From the NCBI GenBank assembly GCA_938092015.1, contig CALKOT010000019.1:1-60592 (forward strand): 60,592 nt of DNA. The letters run 5' to 3'. Source of the stretch: an uncultured Paracoccaceae bacterium. GTDB taxonomy: Bacteria > Pseudomonadota > Alphaproteobacteria > Rhodobacterales > Rhodobacteraceae. Positions 16,405 through 27,451 of the stretch are shown here, one piece after another. Position 1 is the first letter of the stretch. Each line of letters opens with the position of its first letter. Position numbers and translations under genes: made by a program. A model generated the notes under the pieces. It ran no database searches. It saw only the letters and a list, made by a program, of their open reading frames with translations, and was not told the origin of the DNA.

Positions 16405-17889
16405 ATGGATGATCTCAGCCTACCGCAATTTCCCTTCGACAACAGTTATGCCCGATTGCCGGAGCGGTTTTACACCAAGCAGGCGCCGACGCCCGTCGCA
16501 GCGCCTTCCATTCTGGCTGTGAACGATGCGCTGGCGGCCGACCTGGGGTTGGACGCCGCAGAACTACGTTCCCTCGGTGGGGCTGAGGCGCTGTCAGGCA
16601 ACCGGCCTTTGCCGGGGGCTGATCCCCTTGCGCAGGTCTATGCCGGACACCAGTTTGGCGGCTGGTCGGCGCAACTGGGCGATGGTCGGGCGATCCTGCT
16701 GGGTGAAGTTGTCGGCAAAGACGGCAAGCGGCGCGATATTCAACTGAAAGGCGCTGGCCCGACGGCGTACTCTCGCATGGGTGACGGGCGCGCGCCTTTG
16801 GGGCCGGTCCTTCGCGAATACCTGATCTCTGAAGCCATGGCCGCACTGGGCGTTCCTACGACCCGCGCGCTTGCCGCCGTTTGGACTGGCGAGGCGGTCT
16901 ATCGCGAACAGGGCGGATTTCCGGGTGGCGTGCTGACACGGGTCGCCGCCAGCCATATCCGCGTCGGCACGTTCCAGTTCTTTGGTGCGCGTGAAGATAC
17001 AGATGCGCTGGGCCTACTGGTTGATCACTGCATCGAGCGCCACTATTCCGAGGCGTTTGAAGCTGAGAACAAAGCCCTCGCGCTGCTGACAGCCGTGCTC
17101 AATGCGCAAGCAAAGTTGATCGCGAAATGGATGGGCTTTGGCTTCATTCACGGCGTGATGAACACCGACAACATGACCATTTCGGGCGAGACCATCGATT
17201 ATGGCCCCTGCGCGTTTATGGAAGGTTTCGATCCCAAACAGGTCTTCAGTTCAATCGATAAAGGCAGGCGCTATGCCTATGACATGCAGCCGGGTATCGG
17301 GCATTGGAACCTGTCACGGCTGGCGGGGGCATTGTTGCCGCTGGTGGATGAAGATGGCGAAAAGGCCGTTGAGAAAGCACAAAAGACTTTGGATGTTTTC
17401 CCTGCCGCCTTCGACGCGGCATGGACGGACGTCGCAGGCCGCAAACTTGGACTGGGGGCGCCGGGCGCCGAAGACAAATTGCTGGTCAATGATCTGCTGA
17501 CCATGATGGCTGCTGCAAAGGCCGATTTTACACTGACATTCAGAGCGTTGATGAATGCGGCGGCTGGCGACGAAGCGCCTTTGCGTGAACATCTGACGGA
17601 TACCGCAACGCTGGATCCGTGGTTGGTGGCTTGGCGTGCGCGACTGACTGAGGATGGTAGAGACAATGCTGCGGTGGCCGAGGCGATCCGGCAGGTCAGC
17701 CCGATCTACATTCCGCGCAATCATATCGTTGAAGATGTGATTGAGGCTGGGCTGCATGAGAATTTTGCGCCGTTTCATACGATGAATGAAGTGTTGGCTG
17801 ATCCGTTCACAGAGCAAACGGGGAAAGAGGCGTATGCCGCGCCCGCACCGGCTGATGGGGCGGTGCATCGGACGTTCTGCGGAACTTAA
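16405..17889 (+). CDS. selO: Protein adenylyltransferase SelO (YdiU/UPF0061)
   Basis: This 494-residue pseudokinase-fold enzyme transfers AMP from ATP to protein hydroxyls in redox-stress control. Family blocks seen are NDALAADLG, YAGHQFGGWSAQLGDGRAILLGE (glycine-rich loop), QLKGAGPTAYSRMGDGRA, GVPTTRALA, FGFIHGVMNTDNM (catalytic/metal region), DYGPCAFMEGFDP and RNHIVEDVIEAG. It ends in TFCGT with a conserved penultimate-region Cys, the position that is Sec in some eukaryotic SelO; here it is a normal TGC. The gene is intact and likely in one unit with pdxH. Confidence 0.94.
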   Translation: MDDLSLPQFPFDNSYARLPERFYTKQAPTPVAAPSILAVNDALAADLGLDAAELRSLGGAEALSGNRPLPGADPLAQVYAGHQFGGWSAQLGDGRAILLGEVVGKDGKRRDIQLKGAGPTAYSRMGDGRAPLGPVLREYLISEAMAALGVPTTRALAAVWTGEAVYREQGGFPGGVLTRVAASHIRVGTFQFFGAREDTDALGLLVDHCIERHYSEAFEAENKALALLTAVLNAQAKLIAKWMGFGFIHGVMNTDNMTISGETIDYGPCAFMEGFDPKQVFSSIDKGRRYAYDMQPGIGHWNLSRLAGALLPLVDEDGEKAVEKAQKTLDVFPAAFDAAWTDVAGRKLGLGAPGAEDKLLVNDLLTMMAAAKADFTLTFRALMNAAAGDEAPLREHLTDTATLDPWLVAWRARLTEDGRDNAAVAEAIRQVSPIYIPRNHIVEDVIEAGLHENFAPFHTMNEVLADPFTEQTGKEAYAAPAPADGAVHRTFCGT

Positions 17890-17928
17890 AGAAGCGTCGG
17901 GCAAGGGCTGAACATTTAGCTGATATTT

Positions 17929-17949
17929 CGCCAAACATGGTGTTTGGCG
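17929..17949. terminator. Hairpin between convergent selO and hpaH
   Basis: CGCCAAACA-TGG-TGTTTGGCG is a perfect 9-bp inverted repeat with a 3-nt loop, 40 bases after the selO stop and 61 bases after the hpaH stop. The flanks are AT-rich on one side only and there is no long T-run. A shared transcription stop is the simplest reading. Confidence 0.5.
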
Positions 17950-18009
17950 CGACCCACAGCGAATGGTTGCAAAGCCTCCAAAAAGATCTTCAGCCCCTTA
18001 GCACCAAGG

Positions 18010-18810
18010 TCAAGCGAATGAGATGTCCACTTTCCCAAACCCACCAAAGTCCGCATGAATATGTGTCCCCGATGGACACTCAACCGGGCGGATAAAGCTG
18101 CCTGAAAGAATGATATGACCGGGTTCAATCGTCTGGCCGTATTGCGCCATCCGTCGCGCTAGCCAGACGACGCTTTCGACAGGGTCGTTCAGAACGCCTG
18201 CGCCCAGACCGGTTTCTTCAACCTCATCATTGCAGGCCGTGATCGCACCGACCCAGCGGAGGTCATGCGCGTCAACGGCATGTCGTTCGGCCCCCAGCAC
18301 GATGCCTGCATTCGCGGCGTTGTCGCTGATCGTATCAGTGATGATCCGTGCTTTGCCCGTTTCGGGGTCCTTGCGCAGAATGCGGGTGTCGAGAATTTCG
18401 AGGGACGGCGCGACGAAATCCGTCGCTGCGATAACATCATCGCGGGTTACATCCGCGCCGCCGATGGCGTCCTTCATGACAAAGGCGATCTCAGCTTCGA
18501 CGCGGGGCTGGATGAAGCGGCCCTTCGGGACTGTTGCACCAGTTTCGAACAGCATGTCGTCGAACAGGATGCCGCTGTCGGGAATGTCGATATTCAGCGC
18601 CGCCTGCATGGCCTTCGACGTCAGGCCAATTTTCCAGCCGATGACCTTGCGTTCCTCGGCGAGCTTTGCGCGATAAATCGCGTTCTGCACTTCATAAGCG
18701 TCATCCATCAACATGCCCGGATGGCGGAGCGACAGTAGGCCGATTTGCTGACCTGTCTTTTCCGCCTCAAGCAGATCAGCGGCTGCGCGGGCGTGATCTT
18801 GCGGCGTCAT
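18010..18810 (-). CDS. hpaH: 2-oxo-hept-4-ene-1,7-dioate hydratase
   Basis: This 266-residue FAH-superfamily hydratase has the pattern of the homoprotocatechuate pathway enzyme: VIGWKIGLTSKAMQ, DSGILFDDMLF, RVEAEIAFVMK (acidic metal ligands), DFVAPSLEILDTRI and a C-terminal HIILSGSFIRPVECPSGTHIHADFGG block. It adds water to 2-oxo-hept-4-ene-1,7-dioate before aldol cleavage. Its ATG overlaps the stop of the preceding gene (ATGA), indicating translational coupling. No hpaI aldolase follows; instead a hairpin and convergent selO are found, so the last step must be encoded elsewhere. Confidence 0.9.
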   Translation of the reverse strand: MTPQDHARAAADLLEAEKTGQQIGLLSLRHPGMLMDDAYEVQNAIYRAKLAEERKVIGWKIGLTSKAMQAALNIDIPDSGILFDDMLFETGATVPKGRFIQPRVEAEIAFVMKDAIGGADVTRDDVIAATDFVAPSLEILDTRILRKDPETGKARIITDTISDNAANAGIVLGAERHAVDAHDLRWVGAITACNDEVEETGLGAGVLNDPVESVVWLARRMAQYGQTIEPGHIILSGSFIRPVECPSGTHIHADFGGFGKVDISFA

Positions 18811-19661
18811 ACGGCTTCGTCCTCAACGCCATTGCGAAGCGTGCCAATGCCGTTGACTTCAACTTCTACGACATCGCCGGGTGCAAGATAACGAGGCGGA
18901 TCAAACCGGGCGCCGGCGCCGGTGGGCGTGCCCGTGATGATCACGTCGCCTGGCTGCAGGGTCATGAAGGTTGAGATGTATTCAATCTCACGCCGGATCG
19001 GGAACATCATGCGGCTAAGGACATCGTCCTGACGAACCTCGCCATTCACCCGTGTAATGATGCGGGCGTCATCCAGTTGCGCGGCGTCGGTAAACGGCAC
19101 CAGCCAGGGGCCAAGCGCTGCCGACCGATCCCAGTTCTTGCCTTGTGTGACGTTGAACTTGGCGTGGCGCACCCAGTCGCGGATCGTGCCTTCGTTGCAG
19201 ATCGTCAGGGCGGCGATGTGATTATATGCGTCGGCCTGCTGGATGCGTCGACCAGCTTTGCCGATGACGATTGCGACCTCGCCTTCGTAATCCAGCGTAT
19301 GGTTCTCTGGCGGGCGGATCAGCGGGCGGTTGTGGCCAGTGAACCCACTGGCGAAGCGGGGGAAAAGAGACATGTATTTTGGCAATTCGCTGCCGTCTTT
19401 GTATTCGGCGTTCCGATCCGGGAAGTTCACCCCGACGCACAGCATGCGGGCTGCGTTCGGCAGGACCATTTCGAACTGATAGTCGGTATGGGTGACGGAT
19501 TTACCTTCTGCCGCCTTTGTCATTGCGTCGAAACCGCCAGCTTTTACCGCATCCAACAGCGTCGGCCATTCCAGGAACGCGTCATTGAGGGTGATCATGC
19601 CATCATCGGTAACGACGCCATAGAAGACTTCGCCGTTGGCGGTGTAGGTTGAGAAACGCAT
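18807..19661 (-). CDS. hpaG: Fumarylacetoacetate hydrolase family protein (HpaG-like decarboxylase/isomerase)
   Basis: This 284-residue protein has an N-terminal FAH_N-like segment (residues 1-70) and a full FAH catalytic domain: CVGVNFPDRNAEYKD, DYEGEVAIVIGKAGR (metal-binding Glu pair), NEGTIRDWVRH, SAALGPWLVP, VNGEVRQDD, QPGDVIITGTPTG and the Gly-rich end. Placement between hpaD and hpaH makes the 5-oxo-pent-3-ene-1,2,5-tricarboxylate decarboxylase role (HpaG) likely. The E. coli enzyme is a tandem duplication of this domain, whereas this is a single-domain version, so the isomerase function may be on another protein. Related FAH-family hydrolases cannot be excluded from sequence alone. Confidence 0.8.
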   Translation of the reverse strand: MRFSTYTANGEVFYGVVTDDGMITLNDAFLEWPTLLDAVKAGGFDAMTKAAEGKSVTHTDYQFEMVLPNAARMLCVGVNFPDRNAEYKDGSELPKYMSLFPRFASGFTGHNRPLIRPPENHTLDYEGEVAIVIGKAGRRIQQADAYNHIAALTICNEGTIRDWVRHAKFNVTQGKNWDRSAALGPWLVPFTDAAQLDDARIITRVNGEVRQDDVLSRMMFPIRREIEYISTFMTLQPGDVIITGTPTGAGARFDPPRYLAPGDVVEVEVNGIGTLRNGVEDEAV

Positions 19662-19672
19662 GATTGTTATCC

Positions 19673-20655
19673 TTAAGGCGCAATGATGGGCGAGGCGGCA
19701 AGCTGGCTGTCCTGTGGCTCAACCCCGACAAATTTCGTGCCGTGTTCAAACCAGCTTTTCGGCGCTGCGGCGCCCCATAGGGTCTGACGCTGGGGGTCTT
19801 TGAGATCCCACTTGATCGGCTCATTATCTGGATCGACGGTCTGGTAGTCTGAGCAGTAAATTTCGATCCGGTGGCCATCAGGGTCGAGGATGTAGAGGAA
19901 AAAGGCGTTCGAGATCCCGTGCCGCCCGGGGCCGCGTTCGATATTGGCGACGTAACCAGTGGTCGACATCAGATCCAGAAGGTCAATGATGTTCAACGGC
20001 GTCGGCACCCAGAACGCGATGTGGTGCATGCGCGGGCCGGTCCCGTTGGTGAACGCCATATCGTGCACACCGCCTTTGCGATGCATCCATGCGGCCCACA
20101 GCTTTTTGCTGACCTCATCCTCGGTGTACTCCGTCACGCGGAACCCGAAATCGGAGTAGAACGCAACGGAGGCATCCACGTCGTTGGAAAAGCAGTTGAA
20201 GTGGTCGATGCGTAGCGGTTTCACACCGCGATATAGGGCATATTTCTGGTGGATCGGGCTAAGGCGGTCCATCTTGTGATAGAATTCCAGCGGAATGCCC
20301 ATGTTGTCTGATGTCAGCAGCGTGCGGCCCTGATAGGCGCGATCAACCCACGCCGTCGGGCGGCCTTTGGCGTTGAAGTGCGCCTCTGCTTTATCCAGAT
20401 CATCCTCATCGAAGGTCTTGAAACCCATCATCTCTACCGTGCCGGGCTGGTCGGATTTTTGGAGAATGACGCAATGGTGCCCCCGTTCCTCCATCGCGCG
20501 CAGATAGACGTGCGTGTCGGTCTCGTCGGTCACCTGCAGGCCGAGGATTTCGGTGTAGAAGGTTTTGGAGGCCGCCAGATCCGCCACATTCAGGCAGGCG
20601 TGGCTGAGGCGGATTGTGTTGAAGTCGGGGTAGAGATTTGGGGCAGGTACGGGCA

Positions 20656-20656
<1 letters not shown>
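19673..20656 (-). CDS. hpaD: 3,4-dihydroxyphenylacetate 2,3-dioxygenase (VOC extradiol type)
   Basis: This 327-residue type I extradiol dioxygenase has two VOC modules. The catalytic C-terminal one supplies the metal ligands: His in LRIDHFNCF (about residue 153), His in RMHHIAFWV (about 213) and Glu in GHRIEIYC (about 264). It opens the ring of homoprotocatechuate next to the hydroxyls to give 5-carboxymethyl-2-hydroxymuconate semialdehyde, the substrate of the upstream hpaE product. Its ATG shares a base with the hpaE TGA (TGATG), so translation is coupled. Confidence 0.93.
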
Positions 20657-22167
<1,511 letters not shown>

Positions 22168-22214
22168 ATCGGCGATCCCTTCGGTTCTTGTCACGCCATT
22201 CGGCGATGCGTACA

Positions 22215-22230
22215 CTTTGCTTAGCAAGTT
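22215..22230. promoter_or_regulatory. Candidate HpaR operator in the hpaE-hpaR divergent region
   Basis: ACTTTGCTTAGCAAGT is a near-perfect inverted repeat (core TTGCT-T-AGCAA, 22217-22227) lying between the hpaE start and the hpaR start at 22319. MarR-family HpaR proteins repress the divergent catabolic operon by binding palindromes of this size. The link to HpaR is inference from position. Confidence 0.45.
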
Positions 22231-22318
22231 AATAGTTGCGATGTTAAGTAATTTGGACCTTGAGAGTCAAGGGCGAACTTGCGACGCATCTGCACCCCGA
22301 GGACCTGATCGCGGCGTT

Positions 22319-22762
22319 ATGACCAAGCATCTGCCTACCACCTCTCGATCTTTACCCATTTCGCTGATCCGGGCGCGCGAAGGCGTGATGGCGCCGATCC
22401 GCGAAATGCTGGCGGAAACGGGGATCACCGAACAGCAATGGCGGGTCCTGCGTGTGCTGGTGGAACATGGGGCGATGGACGCCAGCACGTTGGCCGATCG
22501 CGCCAGCCTGCTGTTTCCCAGCCTTACGCGCATAGCGACGACGATGCGGGGGAAGGGCCTGATCACCCAGACCCGTGATGAGAACGACCGGCGTCGTCAG
22601 ATGATTGCGATCACGGATGATGGCCAGAAGATCATCGATGACAACACCGGCAAGGCGGCTGAAATCGTCGTCGGCTTCAAAGCCAAGTTGGGAGAGGCGC
22701 AATATGAGCAGTTGCTGGATCTGCTCGCCTTGTTGGATCCTGCGGATAAGGGTGATGTATAG
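22319..22762 (+). CDS. hpaR: Homoprotocatechuate degradation regulator HpaR, MarR family
   Basis: This 147-residue MarR-type winged-helix repressor has ISLIRAREGVMAPIREML, TEQQWRVLRVLVEHG, the recognition-helix region ADRASLLFPSLTRIATTMRGKGLI and the wing RDENDRRRQMIAITDDG. The N-terminal part and overall form are those of HpaR, which releases DNA on binding hydroxyphenylacetate-type ligands. ATG at 22319 is chosen because 59 upstream codons, though open, run across the operator region. The gene is divergent from hpaE and ends 11 bases before the convergent aldehyde dehydrogenase gene. Confidence 0.88.
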   Translation: MTKHLPTTSRSLPISLIRAREGVMAPIREMLAETGITEQQWRVLRVLVEHGAMDASTLADRASLLFPSLTRIATTMRGKGLITQTRDENDRRRQMIAITDDGQKIIDDNTGKAAEIVVGFKAKLGEAQYEQLLDLLALLDPADKGDV

Positions 22763-22773
22763 GGCGTGCCAGC

Positions 22774-24258
22774 CTACAGCTTGATCCAAGCTGTCTTCAG
22801 GTCCACATATTTATCCAACGCGTGCAGTGACTTGTCGTGGCCGTTGCCAGATTGACCGACACCGCCCAGCGGCACTGTGCCATCCGCGCCGCCATATGTG
22901 TTCACATGCATCACACCGGTCCTGACAGCGCTGATCATGCGGTGCGCACGCGAAAGGTTCGCTGTCCAGACGGCGCCGGCCAACCCATAGGCCGTCAAAT
23001 TGGCGAGATGTACAGCCTCTTCTTCGGCATCGAAGGCTGTGACGCCAAGGACCGGGCAGAACACCTCTTTTTGCGCCAGCGTCGCGTCGGGCGCTACGCC
23101 GGTCACGACGGTAGGGGCCATGTAGTAGCCGCCGGTGTCAGTTAGAATGCGGTCGTCGCCGGTGACCACATCACCACCTTCGGACTGAGCCGTTTCAACG
23201 AAGTTGAGGTTCTGCTTTAGCTGGGCTTCTGAGTTGATTGCGCCGATCATTGTATCAACCTGCAAAGGGTCGCCGACCCGCATCGCCTCTGCCACCTTCA
23301 CGACGGCGGCGACGAAGTCATCATGGATGGAGGCTTCTACCAGCAACCGGGACCCGGCGACACAGACCTGACCAGAGTTGCGGAAGATGCCATGCGCCGC
23401 AACCTTGGCCGCCTCGTCCAAATCAGGCGCATCCGCAAAGACGATGTTGGGAGATTTGCCGCCAAGTTCCAGATACACCCGTTTCAGGTTGGACCGTGCA
23501 GAATATTCCAACAATCGCCGCCCTGTCGCGCCTGAGCCGGTGAACACCAGCGCGTCGACATCCATCGACATTGCCAACGCCTCACCGACAACGGCACCTT
23601 CTCCGGTGACCACGTTCAGGACGCTGGGGGGCAGGCTCGCTTCGTGCGCCAGTTCCGCCATGCGGATCAGCGACAGGGATGCGGTTTCCGGCGGCTTTAC
23701 GATGACAGAATTACCGGTGGCCAGTGCTGGCCCCAGCTTCCATGCGCCAATCATAAGCGGGAAATTCCACGGGATGATCGCGCCGACGACGCCGACAGGC
23801 GCTTTGTGGATCAGGCCCAGCACATTCTTGGCTGTTGGCGCGATCTCGCCATACACTTTGTCCAGCGCTTCGGCATAATAACGTATCGTGCCAGCGGCTG
23901 AGCTGGGCTCTGCCTTCAGCGCCATTGCGATTTCCGTGCCATTGTCGTGCACGCCCAGAACCGCAAGTTCAAGCGCATTCGCCTCAATCAGCTCAGCCCA
24001 TTTCATGAGGACCTTTTTGCGCGCTGCAGGCGCTTGTGACGCCCAACGGCCATCCTCAAACGCTGCACGGGCGGCTGCAATGGCCGCGTCCATATCAGCC
24101 GCCGTGCCTTTGGCGATGCTGGTCAGAAGTTGCCCATCAATGGGTGACAATACATCTAAAGTCGCGCCGTCAGAGGCAGGAACGGATGCGCCATTGATCA
24201 AATGACTTCGCGGCGAGACGGCTTAGGCCCGTATCGTATCAATTCTGCTTTGATCCAT
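22774..24258 (-). pseudogene. Betaine-aldehyde-type aldehyde dehydrogenase with in-frame TAA at codon 12
   Basis: ATG at 24258 lies four bases after the tctA stop and reads MDQSRIDTIRA, then TAA (24223-24225), then AVSPRSHLINGASVPASDG onward in the same frame for 482 codons. The main part is a full NAD(P)+ aldehyde dehydrogenase: IIPWNFPLMIGAWKLGPALA, VFTGSGATGRR, catalytic Glu in YLELGGKSP, catalytic Cys in NSGQVCVAGSR, and a C-terminal GGVGQSGNGHDKSLHALDKY block as in gamma-Glu-gamma-aminobutyraldehyde/betaine aldehyde dehydrogenases. A TTG at 24199-24201 could restart translation and lose only 19 residues, so activity may persist. It is the last gene of a tctB-tctA-aldh unit; with the divergent kinase and PLP enzyme it may oxidise the aldehyde they make. 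Confidence 0.75.
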
Positions 24259-24262
24259 TGAG

Positions 24263-25777
24263 CTATCTCATCTGACTGTCATGCAAATCGTGGTCATCTT
24301 CGCCCTGGTGCGCCCGATATTCCTTGATCAGCGTCCGCAGGTGCAGCGCCAGAACCAGCACGATCAGGCAGAAAATGATGAAGGATATCGGCCTGTCGAT
24401 CATGTCCAGCGGCGTCTTCAATCGCGGCATGGCGGAACGCAGCTTAACTTCCATGATCCCGCCCAGCACCATGCCCAGAATAATCGGAACGATGGGCAGG
24501 TTCAGCCGTTTCAGGATCAAGCCCAGCACGCCAAAGGCGGCGGCGATCATGCAGTCGGTCAGCGAATTTCGCAGGGAATAGACGCCGACGAAGGCGAGGA
24601 TGAGGATCAGAACGCCAAGGAACCGCGTCGGTATGCGGATGATCTTGGTCAGCAAGTTGGTTGAGAACAACAGGAAGACCACCACGATCACGTCCAGAAT
24701 GATCAGCGACATATAAAGCGCGCAGACGAGGTCGGTGTTGTTCTGAAACAGCTGCGGGCCAGGGATGACATTGTGGACGTAGAAGACTGACAACATCATC
24801 GCGGTCAGCGCCTCACCCGGAATCCCGAGGGCCAGCAGCGGGATCATCGCAGCGGCGGGAACGGCGTTGTTCGCCGCCTCTGACGCAACAAGGCCCTCGG
24901 ACGATCCTTTGCCGAACTGGTCCGGTGTTTTTGAGGTTTTCTGAGCGTAAGTGTAGCTCATGAACTGGGCCGTGAACTCGCCCGTTCCCGGGATCATGCC
25001 GAGGATGACGCCGAACCCGGACGCGACGGTCGCAACGCGCTTGTTCTTTAGCAGTTCCTTAAAGCCGTCGGTCAGGCGGCCTGTGACGGGTTTTGCGTCT
25101 GGGCTGCTGTCCGGGGCTGTTAGTAGGAAGAAGGCCTGGCTTAGCGCGAAGAGGCCGAGGACCGCGACGATCAGATCAAAGCCGGATGTCAGGAACGAAA
25201 AGCCGAACGTGTAGCGCTGCGAATAAGTGACATCGAGGCCGACGGTTTGAATGAAAATACCGAACATCGCCAGCATCCCGGCGGCGAAAATCTGGCCACG
25301 ATGGGCGAGTATGACGAGAATAATGCCGAGGAGGGCGGCAAGGAAAATCTCCCGGCTGCCAAACATCGGGGCGACTAATGCGAGCACGGGGGAGAGGAGG
25401 ATGAGGCAGAGTATGCCGAATATCCCGCCCCAGAATGACGCTGAATAGGCGAGGGATACGGCACGATGCGCTTCGCCCCGTTGCGTCATTGGATAGCCGT
25501 CATAGCAGGTGAGGGCGTTCACCGCAGTGCCGGGCGTATTGATCAGGACCGCCGGTATCGCGCCACCGTACATTGATGATCCGTAGATGCCCATCAGCAT
25601 GGTCAGGCCGACAATGGGTTCCAGCGAAAACGTCGCGGGCAGCAGGATAGCGATGGCGACGGCGGCGCCGACCCCAGGGATCGCGCCGATGACCACGCCG
25701 CCGACTGAGCCGACGAAAAGCGCCAACATGACATCCCAGCGGGCGAGAAGCTCAACGCCTGAAAGCAGGTTTTCCAT
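24263..25777 (-). CDS. tctA: Tripartite tricarboxylate transporter, large permease TctA
   Basis: This membrane protein of about 504 residues belongs to the TctA family: VGSVGGVVIGAIPGVGAAVAIAIL at the N-terminus, MGIYGSSMYGGAIPAVLINTPGT (the substrate-site motif), a second inverted-repeat motif GVILGMIPGTGEF and IPLLALGIPGEALTAMM, with about twelve spans. It drives sodium-coupled uptake of a carboxylate delivered by the periplasmic TctC protein. GTG at 25780 and ATG at 25777 are both possible; I use the ATG. It follows tctB by 26 bases and precedes the aldehyde dehydrogenase by four. Confidence 0.93.
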   Translation of the reverse strand: MENLLSGVELLARWDVMLALFVGSVGGVVIGAIPGVGAAVAIAILLPATFSLEPIVGLTMLMGIYGSSMYGGAIPAVLINTPGTAVNALTCYDGYPMTQRGEAHRAVSLAYSASFWGGIFGILCLILLSPVLALVAPMFGSREIFLAALLGIILVILAHRGQIFAAGMLAMFGIFIQTVGLDVTYSQRYTFGFSFLTSGFDLIVAVLGLFALSQAFFLLTAPDSSPDAKPVTGRLTDGFKELLKNKRVATVASGFGVILGMIPGTGEFTAQFMSYTYAQKTSKTPDQFGKGSSEGLVASEAANNAVPAAAMIPLLALGIPGEALTAMMLSVFYVHNVIPGPQLFQNNTDLVCALYMSLIILDVIVVVFLLFSTNLLTKIIRIPTRFLGVLILILAFVGVYSLRNSLTDCMIAAAFGVLGLILKRLNLPIVPIILGMVLGGIMEVKLRSAMPRLKTPLDMIDRPISFIIFCLIVLVLALHLRTLIKEYRAHQGEDDHDLHDSQMR

Positions 25778-25803
25778 CACGGGTTATCCATCGTTTGGTC
25801 CGA

Positions 25804-26343
25804 TCAGAAGTTGATGATCATGAACTGGCGCAGCCCATCGGGCAGCACCTCGTAGATCTGCCCGGCAGGTAGTTTCACTTGTAGGAACGATTTGAACAGC
25901 GCGACGATGACGAAGGCCCCGCCAATGGCTGAGATCAGGGCAAGTTTGCTGCGATATCCAACGCGCAACGTCAGCAAAATGGCGGCAAGCAGGGTCGAAG
26001 GTAGATAGCCTGCAATGGGCACAAGCGCGGCGTAGGCGACTAACCACCCGGCGTATTCCAGCGCTGAGAACCACAGCGCGACCTCTTTCCAGCGGCCTTC
26101 AATGCGCTCTGACAGGGCTGACCCGAGAAGGTGCAGGGCAGCGAAAGACGCCATGCCGATCAGCGACACAGCTGGCCAGAACCGGGGCTGGGCAAACAGT
26201 TTGCCGCCGGCCTTGAAGGTCGTTTCCTGATAGATCTGCGACAGCAGGAACAGCGATACGATCAGGACGAACCACGCAAACACCAGATCGCCGGGGTGGC
26301 GATAGCGTTTGGACAAGGATTGGAGGGTTTTGACGCGCGACAT
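25804..26343 (-). CDS. tctB: Tripartite tricarboxylate transporter, small permease TctB
   Basis: This 179-residue small membrane protein has four predicted spans (FAWFVLIVSLFLLSQIY, FWPAVSLIGMASFAALHLL, LEYAGWLVAYAALVPIAGYLPS, LALISAIGGAFVIVALF), matching TctB, the small subunit that pairs with TctA. The PRFWP segment after the first helix is a common feature of the family. It sits between tctC and tctA in the same direction, 63 bases after the tctC stop. Confidence 0.88.
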   Translation of the reverse strand: MSRVKTLQSLSKRYRHPGDLVFAWFVLIVSLFLLSQIYQETTFKAGGKLFAQPRFWPAVSLIGMASFAALHLLGSALSERIEGRWKEVALWFSALEYAGWLVAYAALVPIAGYLPSTLLAAILLTLRVGYRSKLALISAIGGAFVIVALFKSFLQVKLPAGQIYEVLPDGLRQFMIINF

Positions 26344-26406
26344 CTGACGCCTCGTGCGGCTTGAAAGCAGGCGCGCAGCGGCAGCCGCGCGCCCATTCTT
26401 ATAGGC

Positions 26407-27351
26407 TTAGTTGCCTAGAACTTTGCCAATGTGGCCAAGCGTTTCGATGTCAGATGCAATCTGCGCCTTCACCTCATCAGCTGACTGCCAGTAGACCAGT
26501 GCGCCGGTCTCGGCCGCCAGTTTCTGCGCCCGCTCAGACATTACGGTTTTCGATGCGACAGCGATGATCTTTTCGCGAACGTCCTGCGGCGTGTCTTTGT
26601 GAACAAACAGGCCGTTCCAAAGCGAAACATTCATGTCTGGCGCAATTTCGGCGACTGTAGGGGTGTTTGGCGTCAGTGGAATACGCTCAGATCCGACGGA
26701 TGCGAGGACTTTGACGTCGCCAAGACACGGCAGGATCAACTGCAACGTCGTGTTGATGACGTCGACATCGCCGGATGCCAAAGTGTTGCAATCGAGTGTG
26801 TCGAAAGCGGCGTCAGAGGCGAAGGAAAAGCCCATCTCTTTGGCAAGACCCATCGTGACTTTCGTAGGCACCAACGGCGCGCCGAAATGGCCAAGGACAA
26901 CGTCGTTTGATTTGGCGTGATCCGCCAGACCCTGAATGTCGTCGTACGGCGAGTTTGCGCCTGCGGCGATGACGAATGGGTAGGTGAGGAAGTTGCCAAG
27001 TGGCTCAAACGGGTCTGGGTTCAGCTCTGGAATGCCGATCTGCGGGCCAACGACGAGGATCGCGATGATGAAGGACCCAATCGTGTAGCCGTCAGCAGGC
27101 GCATTCGCGACTTCGATCGCGCCAGGGAATGGCCCGCCGCTGCCGCCGGGTTTGTTCACGACAGCAGCAGGGACACCCTACGCCGCCTGAAAGTCTTCGG
27201 CGATCATGCGGGTCAGCACGTCTTCCAGATCGCCCGGAGGCCACGGAACGACGAATTCGACAGACTTTTCTGGATACTCAGCGATAGCGGTGCCGGCCAT
27301 TGCCGCCAGCGCAAGTGCGGCTGCGGTCAGCGGCTTGGCAAGTTTGAACAT
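26407..27351 (-). pseudogene. tctC: TctC-type periplasmic solute-binding protein with in-frame TAG at codon 58
   Basis: ATG at 27351 opens a secretion signal (MFKLAKPLTAAALALAAMAG, cut near AIA) and the mature start YPEKSVEFVVPWPPGD. TAG at 27178-27180 interrupts it where the family has Y-G-x-P (reading FQAA-stop-GVPAAVVNKPGG). After that the frame is open to TAA at 26407, with the family blocks NKPGGSGG, ADGYTIG and WNGLFVHKDTP. Full length would be about 314 residues, normal for TctC/Bug proteins that bind a carboxylate in the periplasm. Without readthrough no binding protein is made, since any restart lacks the signal peptide. First gene of the tctCBA-aldh unit, divergent from the PLP-enzyme gene. 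Confidence 0.8.
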
Positions 27352-27451
27352 TGGTCTCTCCCTGAGTTGGTTCTTGCAGCGAACCTTTGTTGCAATTGCA
27401 ATGATTGCGTTGCTAGATGTTCACTGTCAACCGCCGAGGGCCCAAACTGAG